From Nocardioides bizhenqiangii (GTDB taxonomy: Bacteria; Actinomycetota; Actinomycetes; Propionibacteriales; Nocardioidaceae), in assembly GCF_034661235.1 (NCBI RefSeq), contig NZ_CP141059.1, positions 248,001 through 312,000 of the forward strand: 64,000 nucleotides of DNA, in the 5' to 3' direction. Every line of letters starts with the position of its first letter. The stretch's first letter is position 1. Shown here in pieces: positions 10,622 to 18,607 of the stretch. The notes beneath the pieces are model-generated. The model was not told where the DNA came from and searched no databases. It saw only the letters and a program-made list of their open reading frames with translations. The position numbers and the translations under genes are program-made.

Positions 10622-11581
10622 CTAGCCCGTGTCGGTGTCGTCGACGAAGGTCTTGGTGATCCAGACCGACGCCAGGAACCCGCCGACGCCGACGACGGGG
10701 ATCACGATGAGCATCGACCAGTGGTCGAGCACGTCGATGAGGAACAGCAGTGCCACCACGGCGACCAGACCCACCGCCAGGAAGCTGCTGCTGCCCGGGT
10801 CGGGGATCGAGAAGACCTTGAGCAGCGCGCTGCCGAGCAGCACGCACACCACGAACGTCGCCACCAGCAGCAGGAAGCCCGGCCCGCCGGTGCACGAGGA
10901 GGTGTCCCTCACGGCTTCGCAGCCGCGCAGGGACAGCCAGATCAGCAGGACCATGCCGGCGCCGACCACGGCTCCGGTCACCGCCGCGGCGGGGTAGAGG
11001 GGCAGCAGCGGCGGCTCGTCTGCATGCGCCGCGATCTCGGCGTCCTCCTCGTCGATGCGGGTCAGCGGCTCCGGCTCGATGTCGGGAGCGAGCTTGGCGC
11101 GAGGCCGGACAGGGGTCCGGGCCACGGCGCCGCTGGTGGCCGCGGGCTTCTTCGCCGCCGGTTGGACCGGCGCGGTCTTCGCCGCGGGGGTGGCCTTCGC
11201 GGCTAGGGCGGGTTTCGCCGCCTTCTGCGGCGCGGGACCGGGCTCCGGCTCCGGGACGGGTGCCGGCTCGGGCTCGGGCTCGGGGGTCACCACGTCGTCC
11301 ACGGGCTCCGACTCTTCGTCGTCTTCGGCGACCGGCTCGGCGGGCCCGGCGGGGGCCGGCTCCGACGGGGCTGATTCGAGCTCCTCCGCCTGCGTCTCCT
11401 CGACGACCTCCGCGGTCGCCTCCTCGTCGGGGGGCTCAGACTCGTCGGAGGCCGGGGGTTGCCCGGTGGCGGGCGCCGGAGAGGTGCTCTTGCTGGTCCC
11501 CATGGCGTCCGACTTCTTCTTCCGCCCGAACAGCTTGGGCGGCTCCAAGCTGAGCTTCAGCTTGTCCTGCTCGTCAGACAT
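10622..11581 (-). CDS. Membrane protein with long Pro/Ala/Glu-rich N-terminal region
   Basis: 319 residues. Residues 1-20 are charged (DKLKLSLEPPKLFGRKKK). About 25-185 is low-complexity and acidic-to-basic (runs such as EPEPEPAPVPEPEPG, then AAKPALAAKATPAAKTAPV). The C-terminal third has about four membrane helices (for example TGAVVGAGMVLLIWLSL and FLLLVATFVVCVLLGSALL), ending VDDTDTG. No recognised family or catalytic motif is apparent. The large disordered cytoplasmic segment suggests a scaffold-like role, but nothing assigns one. It is convergent with asd, 34 nt apart. Confidence 0.75.
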   Translation of the reverse strand: MSDEQDKLKLSLEPPKLFGRKKKSDAMGTSKSTSPAPATGQPPASDESEPPDEEATAEVVEETQAEELESAPSEPAPAGPAEPVAEDDEESEPVDDVVTPEPEPEPAPVPEPEPGPAPQKAAKPALAAKATPAAKTAPVQPAAKKPAATSGAVARTPVRPRAKLAPDIEPEPLTRIDEEDAEIAAHADEPPLLPLYPAAAVTGAVVGAGMVLLIWLSLRGCEAVRDTSSCTGGPGFLLLVATFVVCVLLGSALLKVFSIPDPGSSSFLAVGLVAVVALLFLIDVLDHWSMLIVIPVVGVGGFLASVWITKTFVDDTDTG

Positions 11582-11674
11582 GGAGTGCAGTGTGTCACGA
11601 AGGTGAACCTAACGACACGAGAGTTCACGCGGCCGGTCGGACCCGCTGCCAGGGCTCACCGGCGAAAACGACGA

Positions 11675-11701
11675 CAGGCGGATCCGTTCCGGATCCGCCT
11701 G
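11675..11701 (-). terminator. Terminator of tRNA-Pro
   Basis: Perfect 12-bp stem (CAGGCGGATCCG and complement) with a 3-nt loop, 9 nt beyond the tRNA 3' end on the minus strand. After six bases it is followed by TTTT, a canonical intrinsic terminator. Confidence 0.85.
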
Positions 11702-11709
11702 CCGATCGG

Positions 11710-11783
11710 TCGGGCTGACAGGATTTGAACCTGCGGCCTCCTCGTCCCGAACGAGGCGCGCTACCAAGCTGCGCCACAGCCCG
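11710..11783 (-). tRNA. tRNA-Pro (anticodon CGG)
   Basis: 74-nt cloverleaf. The acceptor is CGGGCTG/CAGCCCG with discriminator A, the D arm GCGC/GCGC, the anticodon stem CCTCG/CGAGG with loop TTCGGGA (anticodon CGG), and the T arm GCAGGTTCAAATCCTGT. CCA is not encoded. It reads the CCG proline codon, which is very common in this GC-rich genome. Confidence 0.96.
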
Positions 11784-11914
11784 CCGTGCTCGTCGCCGTG
11801 CCCCGGGATCCGACGAATCGGACGGCCGGGACGGGCCCGCTCACAAGACCGGGAGCATACCGGGTCGCTTCCCTGCCGACCCAATCGGACCACCGCAGAC
11901 CAGGTGCGGGCAGC

Positions 11915-12856
11915 TCAGTCCTGGGGGAGCAGCGTCAGCAGCGTCGCCTCGGGCCGGCAGGCGACCCGGATCCGCGCGTAGGGGCTGGTCCCGAGCCCCG
12001 CGGAGACGTGCATCCAGGCCGATCCCGGGTCGCCGGGCCGGGAGTCGGCCGGGTGCCGGTGCAGCCCGCGGGCGCGGGCCGGCTCGAGGTCGCAGTTCGT
12101 CGTCAGCGCCCGGCCGGCCCGGCTCAGGTTCGACAGCCGCGGCAGGCAGACCTGCCCGCCGTGCGTGTGACCGGCGACGATGGCGTCGTACCCGTCGGTG
12201 GCGAACTGGTCCAGCACCCGGAGGTACGGCGCGTGCGCCACGCCGAGGCGTACGTCGGCCGCCCCGTCGGACCGACCGGCGACGGCCGTGAGGTCGTCGT
12301 AGCCGAGGTGCGGGTCGTCGACGCCCGCGAACGCGAACCGGGTCTCGCCGACGGTCAGCGCGGCCCGCCGGTTGGTCAGGTCGAGCCATCCGGACCCGGC
12401 GAGGCCCGCCGACAGATCGCCCCACGGGAGCGCCGGGACGTTGACGTGCCGCTTGCCGTTGTCGGGGAGCAGGTAACCGAGCGGGTTGCGGAAGCCGGGC
12501 TCGAAGTAGTCGTTGGACCCGTGCACGAACACGCCGGGCCGATCGAGCAGGCCCCCGAGGCTGTCGAGCACCACCGGCACCGAGTCCCGGTGCGCGAGGT
12601 TGTCACCGGTGTCGATCACCAGGTCCGGCTCGAGCGCAGCCAGGCCCCGCAGCCACTCCTGCTTGCGGATCTGGCCCGGTGTCATGTGGATGTCGCTGAT
12701 GTGCAGCACCCGCAGCGGGCGCATGCCGGACGGGAGCAGCGGCACGTCCACCCTCCGCAGTGTGTACTGCCGCGCCTCCCACGCTGCGTACGCCGTCGCG
12801 GCCGCGCCCGCAGCGACGCCGGTGCCGAGAAGACCGAGAACGCGTGAGGGGGGCAC
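11915..12856 (-). CDS. Membrane-anchored metallophosphoesterase
   Basis: 313 residues from GTG at 12856; the open frame extends about 30 codons further up but would then run to the promoter of the divergent gene. No clear ribosome site fixes the start. An N-terminal membrane helix (LGLLGTGVAAGAAATAYAAW) precedes a calcineurin-like domain: LHISDIHMTPG, DLVIDTGDNLAH, VHGSNDYFEPG and VAGHTHGGQVCLPRL give the full metal-binding set (GSND replaces the usual GNHE/GNHD). The order metallophosphoesterase-PBP-whiB4 matches Rv3683-Rv3682-Rv3681c as I recall it, supporting orthology. The substrate is unknown. Confidence 0.88.
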   Translation of the reverse strand: MPPSRVLGLLGTGVAAGAAATAYAAWEARQYTLRRVDVPLLPSGMRPLRVLHISDIHMTPGQIRKQEWLRGLAALEPDLVIDTGDNLAHRDSVPVVLDSLGGLLDRPGVFVHGSNDYFEPGFRNPLGYLLPDNGKRHVNVPALPWGDLSAGLAGSGWLDLTNRRAALTVGETRFAFAGVDDPHLGYDDLTAVAGRSDGAADVRLGVAHAPYLRVLDQFATDGYDAIVAGHTHGGQVCLPRLSNLSRAGRALTTNCDLEPARARGLHRHPADSRPGDPGSAWMHVSAGLGTSPYARIRVACRPEATLLTLLPQD

Positions 12857-12954
12857 GGGGGTAGTGTCCCGGCTGCCCGCGCCATGCACAAAGCTCGGCC
12901 CCGAATCTGGTGCGGAACGGGCTGCCGGGACACTGCGCTGCCACAATCGGCAAC

Positions 12955-13413
12955 ATGAACTCGCTGAAGGACCGTCTGCGCACTGACCTCACCTCGGCCA
13001 TCAAGGCTCGCGACGAGGTGCGTTCCTCCACGATCCGGATGATCCTCACGGCGGTCACCAACGCCGAGGTCGCGGGCAGCGTCGCCAAGGAGCTGTCCGA
13101 CGACGAGATGCTGAGCGTGCTCGCGACCGAGGCCAAGAAGCGCCGTGAGGCAGCGGTGGCCTTCGAGGAGGGCAAGCGGCCGGAGATGGCCGCGAAGGAG
13201 CGGGCGGAGGCCGCCGTGATCGCCGACTACCTCCCGGCGCAGCTCAGCCCGGAGGAGATCGCCGCCATCGTCACCGCCGCCGTCGAGGAGATCGGTGCCG
13301 CAGGCGCCGGACCGAAGGCTATGGGCAAGGTGATGGGCAAGGTCCAGCCGCAGGTCAAGGGCCGGGCCGACGGCGCCGCCGTCGCCGCAGAGGTACGCCG
13401 CCAGCTGGGCTAG
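12955..13413 (+). CDS. GatB/YqeY domain-containing protein
   Basis: 152 residues, from ATG at 12955 (MNSLKDRLRTDLTSAIKARD), the standard YqeY start. The domain resembles the tRNA-binding tail of the amidotransferase subunit GatB; the stand-alone protein's role is not established. Motifs include EVRSSTIRMILTAVTNAEV, the two-helix KKRREAAVAFEEGKRPEMA region and the C-terminal GKVMGKVQPQVKGRADG. Full length. It is divergent from the metallophosphoesterase gene and convergent with the PBP gene. Confidence 0.92.
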   Translation: MNSLKDRLRTDLTSAIKARDEVRSSTIRMILTAVTNAEVAGSVAKELSDDEMLSVLATEAKKRREAAVAFEEGKRPEMAAKERAEAAVIADYLPAQLSPEEIAAIVTAAVEEIGAAGAGPKAMGKVMGKVQPQVKGRADGAAVAAEVRRQLG

Positions 13414-13437
13414 CCCGAAGGCGCGAAACCACTCGCG

Positions 13438-15807
13438 TCAGCGGTTGCCGTTCCCGTTCCCGTTCCCGTTGCCGTTCCCGTTGCCGCCGTTCCCGTTGCC
13501 GCCGTCCCCGTTGTTGTTCCTGGGTGGTCTCGGCGGGGGCGGTGGGGTGCCGTCGGAGATGTAGATCGTGACCGTGTCGCCGGAGCCGAACTCGGAGTAG
13601 GCGGCGGGGCTCGTGTAGGCAACCGTTCCCTGGGCGTAGCCGGAGTCGACGAAGCCGCCGTTGGCGACGGAGAAGCCGGCCGCCTCGAGCTCCGCTGTCG
13701 CCGAGTCCTCGGACTGGCCGGCGACGTCGGGCACCGGCACGAGCACGCCGGCGACGTCTTCGCCGGAAGGCTCGACGAACGTCTCGTCCTCGAGGAACGG
13801 CGCGATCGCCTTGAACGCGTCGCCCCAGATGGGCGCAGCGGTGCCGGAGCCGGACGTGTCCTGGTAGTAGCCGCCGATCAGCTTGCCGTCGAGGGTAGAG
13901 GGCTCGCCGGCCGGCGTGATGCCCGCGACGGTGGCCGCGCCCGCCAGGTTCGGTGTGTAGCCGGAGAACCACACCGCCTGGTTGTCGCTCGTCGTGCCGG
14001 TCTTGCCCGCGGCCTGCTGTCCGGGGTACTGCTCCGCGGCGAAGCCGGTGCCGCTCACCACGCCCTCGAGCACGTCGTTGACCGCGTCGGCCACCGGGCT
14101 CGGCAGCTCCTGCGTGCAGCGCGGCTCGTACTTCTTGAGCAGGTTGCCCTGGTTGTCCTCGATCTTCGTCACCGGGATCGAGTCGCAGTGCTTGCCCCGA
14201 GCAGCGAACGTCGCGTAGGCCTCCGCCATCTCGAGCGGGCTGGCGTCGGCGACGCCCAGGGGGAACGACGGCACCATGAAGTCCTCCGGGGCACCGATCC
14301 GGACGCCGAGCCGCTCGGCCAGCTTGTACGGCTCGCACAGGCCGGTGCGCTTCACCAGCTCGATGAAGAACGTGTTGATGGACAGCTGGGTCCCGGTGTA
14401 GAGGTTCGCCGTGTGTGACGTGTCGTCGTAGTTCTTGAAGTCCTCGATCTCGGAGCTCGCGTAGTACCCGTCGCAGACCGGGAAGTCGCCCAGGTCGAAG
14501 TTGCGCACGGCGGGGGCGGTGATCGTCGTGGTCAGCGGGATGCCCTGGTTGATCGCGGTCGCGAGCACGAACGTCTTGAACGTCGAGCCCGGCTGGAACC
14601 CGTTGGCCTTGCCGTACTCCTTGGGCACCGTGTAGTTGAGGAAGGTCTGGCCGGGACCCTTCCCCAGCTCTCGGGACTGGGCGAGCGCCTTGACCGCCCC
14701 GGTGCCGGGCTCGACCAGCGCGAGCGCGCCGATCACGTCCTCGTGGGGGAACACCCGGCTGGTCACCGCGTCCTCCGCCGCCGTCTGCATCCGCATGTCG
14801 ATCGAGGTGGTGATGGTCAGGCCGCCGTTCTCGATCAGCCGCCAGCGTTCCCGAGGATTGTCGCCGAGAGCCGGGTCCTGCTTGAGCCAGGCGATGACGT
14901 ACTCACAGAAGAACTGGGCGGTGGAGTTGATGCAGCCGTGTTCCTTCTTCTGGACGTCGAGCCCGAGCGGCCGCTCCTTGGCCTTCTCGGCCTGGCGGTC
15001 GGTGATGACGCTGAGCTCGGCCATCCGGTCGAGAACGACGTTGCGCCGCTCGCGGGACCGGTCCGGGTTGTTGGTCGGGTCGAACGCACCCGGGCTCTGC
15101 ACGATGCCGGCGAGCATCGCCGACTGTCGGAGGTTCAGCTCCTTGGCGTTGACGTTGAAGTAGTGCTGGGCGGCGGCCTGGATCCCGTGGGCGCCGTCGC
15201 CGAAGTAGGCGGTGTTGAGGTAGCGCTCGAGGATCCAGTCCTTGGAGTACTTCTTCTCCAGCGCGATCGCGTACCGGAGCTCGCGCAGCTTGCGCGCGTA
15301 GGTGTCGTCGGTCGCGGCCTCGCGCTCGGCCTTGGTGTTCGCCTGGTTGAGCAGGGTCAGCTTGACCAGCTGCTGGGTGATCGACGAGCCGCCCTGGACG
15401 ACGCCGTCGGCCGCCTGGTTGGTGAAGAGGGCACGGATCGTGCCCTTCACGTCGAGCGCACCGTGCTGGTAGAAGCGGTAGTCCTCGATGGACACCATCG
15501 CCTTGACCATGATCCGCGAGACCTGGCGGAGCGGGACGATGACGCGGTTCTCGTCATAGATGGTGGCGATCGGGTCGCCGGTGCGGTCCAGGATCTCGGT
15601 GCGCTGCGGGAGCAGCTCGGTCTCCAGCTCCTGGGGCAGCTCGTCGATCGACTCCGACATGTTGCGGGCGGCGAAGCCCAAGACGCCCGCGAAGGGAATG
15701 GCCAGCCCGGAAACGACGACGCCGAGCACCGCGGAGACGAGCAGCATCACGCCGAGGTGGGACACCACCTTCGCCGCGGACAGACCATCGGTCCTGGAGC
15801 TGGACAT
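13438..15807 (-). CDS. Bifunctional class A penicillin-binding protein with PASTA domain (PonA2-like)
   Basis: 789 residues; polymerises and cross-links peptidoglycan outside the membrane. One N-terminal membrane helix (about 18-45). The GT51 glycosyltransferase domain carries catalytic Glu108 in SIEDYRFYQHG, followed by GGSSITQQLVK. The transpeptidase domain has GSTFK (near 420), SIN and KTGTT (near 620). A PASTA-like domain follows at about 690-755, and then a Pro-rich and Asn-Gly repeat tail. M. tuberculosis PonA2 also has this order and lies in the same gene order beside whiB4. The Asn-Gly tail is encoded by a tandem DNA repeat. Confidence 0.95.
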   Translation of the reverse strand: MSSSRTDGLSAAKVVSHLGVMLLVSAVLGVVVSGLAIPFAGVLGFAARNMSESIDELPQELETELLPQRTEILDRTGDPIATIYDENRVIVPLRQVSRIMVKAMVSIEDYRFYQHGALDVKGTIRALFTNQAADGVVQGGSSITQQLVKLTLLNQANTKAEREAATDDTYARKLRELRYAIALEKKYSKDWILERYLNTAYFGDGAHGIQAAAQHYFNVNAKELNLRQSAMLAGIVQSPGAFDPTNNPDRSRERRNVVLDRMAELSVITDRQAEKAKERPLGLDVQKKEHGCINSTAQFFCEYVIAWLKQDPALGDNPRERWRLIENGGLTITTSIDMRMQTAAEDAVTSRVFPHEDVIGALALVEPGTGAVKALAQSRELGKGPGQTFLNYTVPKEYGKANGFQPGSTFKTFVLATAINQGIPLTTTITAPAVRNFDLGDFPVCDGYYASSEIEDFKNYDDTSHTANLYTGTQLSINTFFIELVKRTGLCEPYKLAERLGVRIGAPEDFMVPSFPLGVADASPLEMAEAYATFAARGKHCDSIPVTKIEDNQGNLLKKYEPRCTQELPSPVADAVNDVLEGVVSGTGFAAEQYPGQQAAGKTGTTSDNQAVWFSGYTPNLAGAATVAGITPAGEPSTLDGKLIGGYYQDTSGSGTAAPIWGDAFKAIAPFLEDETFVEPSGEDVAGVLVPVPDVAGQSEDSATAELEAAGFSVANGGFVDSGYAQGTVAYTSPAAYSEFGSGDTVTIYISDGTPPPPPRPPRNNNGDGGNGNGGNGNGNGNGNGNGNR
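13441..13512. repeat. Tandem 6-9 bp repeat encoding an Asn-Gly tail
   Basis: Repeated GTTCCC/GTTGCC/GCC units on the + strand encode (NG)n and GGNGN at the C-terminus of the PBP. All units are multiples of three, so copy-number change would alter tail length without breaking the frame. Confidence 0.75.
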
Positions 15808-16067
15808 GGCGCCCAGGGTACGTGACCTCAGGTCGTCTCCCCGAGTCGGCGACTGCCTCGGAACGCCGGCCCCGGCGCCGGTGGCGGATCCTCGCGTTTC
15901 AACGAGCGGGACTCATGACCCAGTGGTTTCTAGTGAAATGTGACTAGACAGGTTGAACACAACGAGTGATGTGCCGGACCAGACCAGTACTTTACCTTTA
16001 CACAGACGAGGAGGACTTCGCGGCGCTGTGGGGGTGTCGCCCTCCTTCAATTGATGGGGACAACATC

Positions 16068-16358
16068 ATGTGGGTAGACGATTGGGCCCTCCGCGCGGCT
16101 TGCAGGACCGAGCAGCCGGACCAGCTGTTCGTCCGGGGAGCCGAGCAGAACAAGGCCAAGCAGGTCTGTGCCGGTTGCCCGGTACGCACCGAGTGCCTCG
16201 CCGAGGCGCTCGACAACCAGATCGAGTGGGGCGTCTGGGGCGGCATGACGGAGCGTGAGCGGCGTGCATTGATCCGGCGCCGACCGACCGCCTCGTGGCG
16301 CAAGGTCCTCGAGTCCGCTCGGGACCGCGAGATCGCCCAGGTCACCGCCGACGCCTGA
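16068..16358 (+). CDS. WhiB-family iron-sulfur transcription factor (WhiB4-like)
   Basis: 96 residues from ATG at 16068, with GGGGA upstream; longer in-frame starts lack support. Four cysteines at 12, 34, 37 and 43 (AACR, CAGCPVRTEC) bind a [4Fe-4S] cluster. The GVWGGM turn (55-60) and a basic C-terminus (RRALIRRRPTASWRK) form the rest of the Wbl fold. In M. tuberculosis WhiB4 senses oxygen/NO and controls antioxidant genes. The WhiB4 label rests on gene order between the ponA2-like gene and the two ArsA-like ATPases, not on sequence alone. It is divergent from the PBP gene. Confidence 0.9.
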   Translation: MWVDDWALRAACRTEQPDQLFVRGAEQNKAKQVCAGCPVRTECLAEALDNQIEWGVWGGMTERERRALIRRRPTASWRKVLESARDREIAQVTADA

Positions 16359-16371
16359 CCGGCGTCCAGCT

Positions 16372-17562
16372 TCAGGTTCTACCTGCGGCGGCCAGCAGGT
16401 CGCCGATCCGGCGCAATCCGTCCAGGTCATGGACGTCGCCGGCGAGCGCTGGTACGACGGCCGTCGGCACCTGCGGGTGCGCGGCCGCGAACCGGTCGCG
16501 CAGCTTCCGCTCCCGCTCGACCAGCTGCACCTGGTCGGCGTGTAGCCGCAACAGCCCGGCCGCGACCGACCCGCCACCGTCACGCCGCAACCGGCCGACG
16601 CCGGACAGCGCCTCCTCCGCGGGGAGGGTGCTCTCCGCCGCGGGGCTGGCCCGGTTGACGATCAGCCCCGCGAGCGGCATCCCGTCCTCGCTGAGCCGCT
16701 CGACGAAGTACGCCGCCTCCCGCAGCGCGTCCGGCTCGGGGGCGGCGACCACGAGGAACGCGGTCCCGTCGGCCTGCAGCAGCGAGTAGGTCTGCTGCGC
16801 CCGCTGCCGGAAGCCGCCGAACACCGTGTCCAGCGCGGACACGAACGTCTGCAGGTCCTTGAGGAACTGGGCGCCGAGGACCTTGGTCAGGGCGTTGGTG
16901 ATCAGGCTGAAGCCGGCCGTCATCAGCTTCGCCGGCCCGCGGGCAGGCGCCATCAGCAGTCGCACGAACCTGCCGTCGAGGAAGCTCGACAGCCGCTCGG
17001 GTGCGTCGAGGAAGTCCAGCGCCGACCGGGACGGCGGGGTGTCGACGACGATCAGGTCATAGCTTTCTGACGTTTTCGAATCCCGGTGGATCTGACCGAG
17101 CTTCTCCATCGCCATGTACTCCTGCGTGCCCGCGAACGAGCTCGACAGCGCGACGTAGAACGGGTTGGCCAGGATCTGCTGGGCCTTCTCGGGGCTGGCC
17201 TGCGACTCCACCACCTCGTCGAAGGTGCGCTTCATGTCGAGCATCATCGCGTCGAGCCGGCCGTCGCCTGCCACGTCCTGCACCGGGCGCGGTGTGTTGT
17301 CGAGCGCCTCGATGCCCATCGACTGGGCGAGCCGGCGCGCAGGATCGATGGTGAGCACGACCACCTTCCGGCCCTGCTCCGCGGCCCGCAGCGCGAGTGC
17401 CGCCGAGGTCGTCGTCTTGCCCACGCCGCCCGATCCGCAGCAGACGATGATCCCGGTCCTGCGGTCGGCGAGCAGCGCGTCGACGTCGAGCGGTCCCGCA
17501 CGCCGGCCGCTCGGCGAGGTCGGACCCACCCGGGTCTGGTGCTGCGTCGTCCGTCTGGCCAT
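16372..17562 (-). CDS. ArsA/Get3-family ATPase (Rv3680-like)
   Basis: 396 residues, a P-loop ATPase of the ArsA/Get3 class. Walker A GSGGVGKTTT is near 43-52, switch I-type VLTIDPARRLAQSMG near 70, and VVDTPPSRSALDFLD contains the Walker B. A helical insertion (about 190-250) and a C-terminal RERKLRDRF helix follow. There are no metal-binding cysteines of the arsenite type, so an arsenic role is unlikely. The M. tuberculosis pair Rv3679/Rv3680 forms a Get3-like complex linked to glycerol and nitric-oxide tolerance. Here it follows its partner gene by 22 nt and would be co-transcribed. Confidence 0.9.
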   Translation of the reverse strand: MARRTTQHQTRVGPTSPSGRRAGPLDVDALLADRRTGIIVCCGSGGVGKTTTSAALALRAAEQGRKVVVLTIDPARRLAQSMGIEALDNTPRPVQDVAGDGRLDAMMLDMKRTFDEVVESQASPEKAQQILANPFYVALSSSFAGTQEYMAMEKLGQIHRDSKTSESYDLIVVDTPPSRSALDFLDAPERLSSFLDGRFVRLLMAPARGPAKLMTAGFSLITNALTKVLGAQFLKDLQTFVSALDTVFGGFRQRAQQTYSLLQADGTAFLVVAAPEPDALREAAYFVERLSEDGMPLAGLIVNRASPAAESTLPAEEALSGVGRLRRDGGGSVAAGLLRLHADQVQLVERERKLRDRFAAAHPQVPTAVVPALAGDVHDLDGLRRIGDLLAAAGRT

Positions 17563-17584
17563 CAGGTCAGTCCTCGGTGAGGTG

Positions 17585-18583
17585 TCATGCCATTCCCTGC
17601 TCGCGGAGCAGTCCCGCGAACTCGTAGAGCGCTCCCAGGTCGACGCCGCCGGCCATCCGGGGCAGCTCGTAGGTCGGCACTCCGAGCCCGAGGACGACCT
17701 CGCGCTGGGCGTCCTCCAGTGCCCGCCGTTCGGCGTGCTCGGCCGCCTCGTGGAGCAGCCCGTCGATCAGGGCCGGCGTCACCTCGATGCCGGCCGCCTT
17801 CACCTCGGACTCGATCCGCGCGCGGTCGAGGGTGCCGGCCCGGGCAGCGGCGAGGTCCTCGTCGGACAGGTCGCGGGGGCGGACCATGTTGACCACCACG
17901 CCGCCGACCGGCAGCTTCGCCCGCTTCAGCTCGGCGATGCCGTCGATCGTCTCCTGGACCGGCATCTCCTCGAGCAGGGTCACCAGGTGCACGGCGGTGC
18001 GGGGCGACTGGAAGAGCTTCATCATCGTGTCCGACTGGGTCTTGATCGGCCCCACCTTGGCCAACCCACCGACCTCACCGCCGACGTTGAGGAAGTTGGT
18101 GATCCGGCCGGTCGGCGGAGCGTCGAGCACCACGGCGTCGTACTCGATGGCGCCCTTGTTGCGGCTGTTGCGCTCCACCGCCTCGTAGACCTTGCCGCTC
18201 AGCAGCACGTCGCGGACGCCGGGCGCGATCGTGGTGGCGAACTCGATGACGCCGAACCGGTCGAGCGCCTTGCCGGCGCGGCCGAGGCGGTAGTACATCG
18301 ACAGGTACTCCAACAGGGCGGCCTCCGCGTCGATGTGCAGCGCGTGGACGACCCCGCGCCCGCCGGTGCCGTCGGGGAGACCCGTCGTGAGCCGCCGCTC
18401 CTGGTAGGGAAGCGGGTCGACGTCGAACATCCGGGCGATGCCCTGTCGGCCCTCGACCTCGCACAGGAGCACGTTCTTGCCCTTGTGGGCGAGGGCCAGC
18501 GCCAAGGCCGAGGCGACGGTCGACTTGCCCGTGCCACCTTTGCCGGTGACGACGTGCAACCGCACCCTGGACCAGTCGCTCAC
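17585..18583 (-). CDS. ArsA/Get3-family ATPase (Rv3679-like)
   Basis: 332 residues. Walker A GKGGTGKSTVASALALALA is near 15-33, with the deviant-lysine form typical of MinD/ArsA ATPases. VLLCEVEGRQGIARMFDVDP follows, and DAVVLDAPPTGRITNFLNVG contains the Walker B Asp. It is upstream of the second ATPase in the same direction, giving the paired arrangement seen in mycobacteria. The two proteins probably act as a heteromeric ATPase on a membrane-protein or metabolite client; the client is unknown. Confidence 0.9.
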   Translation of the reverse strand: MSDWSRVRLHVVTGKGGTGKSTVASALALALAHKGKNVLLCEVEGRQGIARMFDVDPLPYQERRLTTGLPDGTGGRGVVHALHIDAEAALLEYLSMYYRLGRAGKALDRFGVIEFATTIAPGVRDVLLSGKVYEAVERNSRNKGAIEYDAVVLDAPPTGRITNFLNVGGEVGGLAKVGPIKTQSDTMMKLFQSPRTAVHLVTLLEEMPVQETIDGIAELKRAKLPVGGVVVNMVRPRDLSDEDLAAARAGTLDRARIESEVKAAGIEVTPALIDGLLHEAAEHAERRALEDAQREVVLGLGVPTYELPRMAGGVDLGALYEFAGLLREQGMA

Positions 18584-18607
18584 GCGGGTCAGCGTAGCGA
18601 GGGCGGC

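Noticed and set aside
16372..18583. Arsenite efflux pair (arsA-like)
   Set aside because: The two ATPases lack the metal-binding cysteines of ArsA and no arsB, arsR or arsC is nearby; gene order matches the Rv3679/Rv3680 Get3-like pair.
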